Source: an uncultured Acetatifactor sp. (GTDB lineage: Bacteria > Bacillota > Clostridia > Lachnospirales > Lachnospiraceae). Taken from it: 5,215 nucleotides of DNA. How positions within the stretch are numbered: the first letter of the stretch is position 1; every line of letters begins with the position of its first letter. Both the position numbers and the translations under genes were made by a program. Shown piece by piece: positions 4,225 to 5,215 of the stretch. Location: contig CAJUFO010000148.1 in NCBI GenBank assembly GCA_910585615.1, forward strand, positions 1 to 5,215, written 5' to 3'. The notes under the pieces are model-generated. The model saw only the letters and a program-made list of their open reading frames with translations. It ran no database searches and had not been told where the DNA came from.

Positions 4225-5215
4225 ATGACGAAAAAGGAATTTGACAGCATAGCGAAATCGTATCTATATCTGGACGGGGCCACAGGCTCCAACCTGGTCA
4301 GGGCGGGCATGCCCTCCGGCGTCTGTCCGGAGCAGTGGATCCTGGAGCATCCCCATGTGATGCTGGAGCTCCAGAGGCAGTATGTGGCGGCCGGTACGGA
4401 CATCCTGTATGTGCCCACCTTTACGGCCAACAGGATAAAGCTGGCGGACTACGGGCTGGCAGGGCGGCTGGAGGAGATGGTGAGAGGCCTGGTGGCCATT
4501 TCCAGGCAGGCGGCTTCGGAGGCGGACAGGCCGGTGTACCTGGCCGGAGACCTGACCATGACAGGGCGGCAGCTGTCCCCGGTGGGGGATATGGAGCTGG
4601 AAGAGCTGATAGATGTCTATAAGCAGCAGATCAGGGCTTTGGCGGACGCAGGGGCAGACCTCCTGGTGGTGGAGACCATGATGAGCCTGGCGGAGGCCCG
4701 GGCGGCGCTGATCGCGGCAAAGGAGGTCTGCGACCTGCCGGTAATGGTGACCATGACTTTTGAGGCGGAGGGGAGGACTCTGTTCGGAACGGATCCCATG
4801 ACCGCTGCCATCGTGCTGGAATCCCTGGGCGCCGCTGCTGTGGGGGCCAACTGCTCCACAGGCCCGGCCCAAATGAAGCAGGTGATCGCAGACATGGCTG
4901 CCTGCACAGGGATTCCCATCATCGCCAAGCCCAATGCGGGCCTGCCCCATCTGGAGGGAGGGCGTACCGATTATGACATGGACGCGGACACCTTCGCGGA
5001 GGAGATGAAGCTTCTGGCCCAGGCCGGGGCTTCCGTCCTGGGGGGATGCTGCGGGACTACGCCGGAGTACATAAGGAAGCTTTGCAACAGCTTCGGGAAA
5101 GGCCCCGTCCCCGAAAGGGCCGGCAGGAGAGAGGGCATCCGATACCTGGCCTCGGAGCGTCGTACGGTGGCCTTCGGTCTGGAGGGCAGCTTCCTGATCG
5201 TGGGGGAGCGCATCA
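4225..5215 (+). CDS. metH: Cobalamin-dependent methionine synthase, N-terminal part (runs off the window)
   Basis: The 330 codons visible encode the homocysteine S-methyltransferase domain and the beginning of the methyltetrahydrofolate-binding domain of MetH, which transfers a methyl group through cobalamin to homocysteine to make methionine in the cytoplasm. Landmarks are LDGATGSNL (residues 16-24), ADLLVVETMMSL (144-155), VGANCSTGP (206-214) with Cys210, and LGGCCGTTP (272-280) with Cys275 and Cys276. These three Cys are the zinc ligands that bind homocysteine. FLIVGERI at 323-330 is the conserved opening of the pterin-binding domain. All expected catalytic residues in the visible part are present. 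The ATG at 4225 has GAGGA at 4216-4220, rather close, and an ATG at 4220 is out of frame. The start fits the family because the conserved barrel begins about 15 residues later. The gene diverges from the lipoprotein. The cobalamin domain, needed to separate MetH from a homocysteine methyltransferase fused to another domain, lies outside the window. Confidence 0.9.
   Translation, partial: MTKKEFDSIAKSYLYLDGATGSNLVRAGMPSGVCPEQWILEHPHVMLELQRQYVAAGTDILYVPTFTANRIKLADYGLAGRLEEMVRGLVAISRQAASEADRPVYLAGDLTMTGRQLSPVGDMELEELIDVYKQQIRALADAGADLLVVETMMSLAEARAALIAAKEVCDLPVMVTMTFEAEGRTLFGTDPMTAAIVLESLGAAAVGANCSTGPAQMKQVIADMAACTGIPIIAKPNAGLPHLEGGRTDYDMDADTFAEEMKLLAQAGASVLGGCCGTTPEYIRKLCNSFGKGPVPERAGRREGIRYLASERRTVAFGLEGSFLIVGERI

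Noticed and set aside
4264..4950. A 228-codon open frame on the minus strand
   Set aside because: It lies entirely antisense to metH in G+C-rich DNA where long shadow frames are expected; its sequence is low-complexity-like and unrecognisable.

Overview
The window looks like a chromosomal segment from a Firmicute of class Clostridia, most likely a gut Lachnospiraceae-type organism. The grounds are the style of the proteins (small zinc-ribbon/DUF4190, DUF2752 and DUF4870-like membrane proteins, a TTG-started lipoprotein, a MetH-type methionine synthase), strong GGAGG-type ribosome binding sites, and the mix of A+T-rich accessory DNA with G+C-richer core DNA. This assignment is an inference.

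Left half (about 1-2030): a degraded accessory or mobile region built from unrelated pieces. It opens with a run of short inverted repeats (1-38). Next is an A+T-rich, 5'-truncated remnant of an AIPR-type (abortive infection/phage resistance) gene, whose frame carries an internal TAA and continues afterwards to a second stop at 599-601. A 174-codon gene follows at 709-1233; it resembles the C-terminal module of the large 'polyvalent' proteins of phages and conjugative elements, but here it stands alone. Then, on the minus strand, come two pieces of an IS1634/IS4-type transposase in permuted order: the C-terminal catalytic piece lies upstream of an N-terminal piece, and the middle, both ends and any recognisable terminal repeats are missing.

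Right half (about 2040-5215): orderly, G+C-richer DNA. A promoter at about 2044-2072 precedes a three-gene same-strand cluster of small membrane proteins (zinc ribbon + DUF4190; DUF2752; DUF4870/Tic20-like). The cluster ends in a bidirectional terminator whose 3' arm is present three times. Facing it is a minus-strand lipoprotein gene. A roughly 200-bp divergent intergenic region with a candidate promoter on each strand separates the lipoprotein from metH, whose N-terminal homocysteine-binding domain is complete. MetH runs off the right end just as the pterin-binding domain begins.

Working together: the three membrane genes are probably co-transcribed, but their roles are unknown. MetH would carry out the last step of methionine synthesis. 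The left half is best read as a graveyard of defence and mobile-element DNA beside core genes. No intact new system is evident. The points most worth a second look are the permuted transposase, the broken AIPR gene, the stand-alone polyvalent-protein domain and the triplicated terminator arm.
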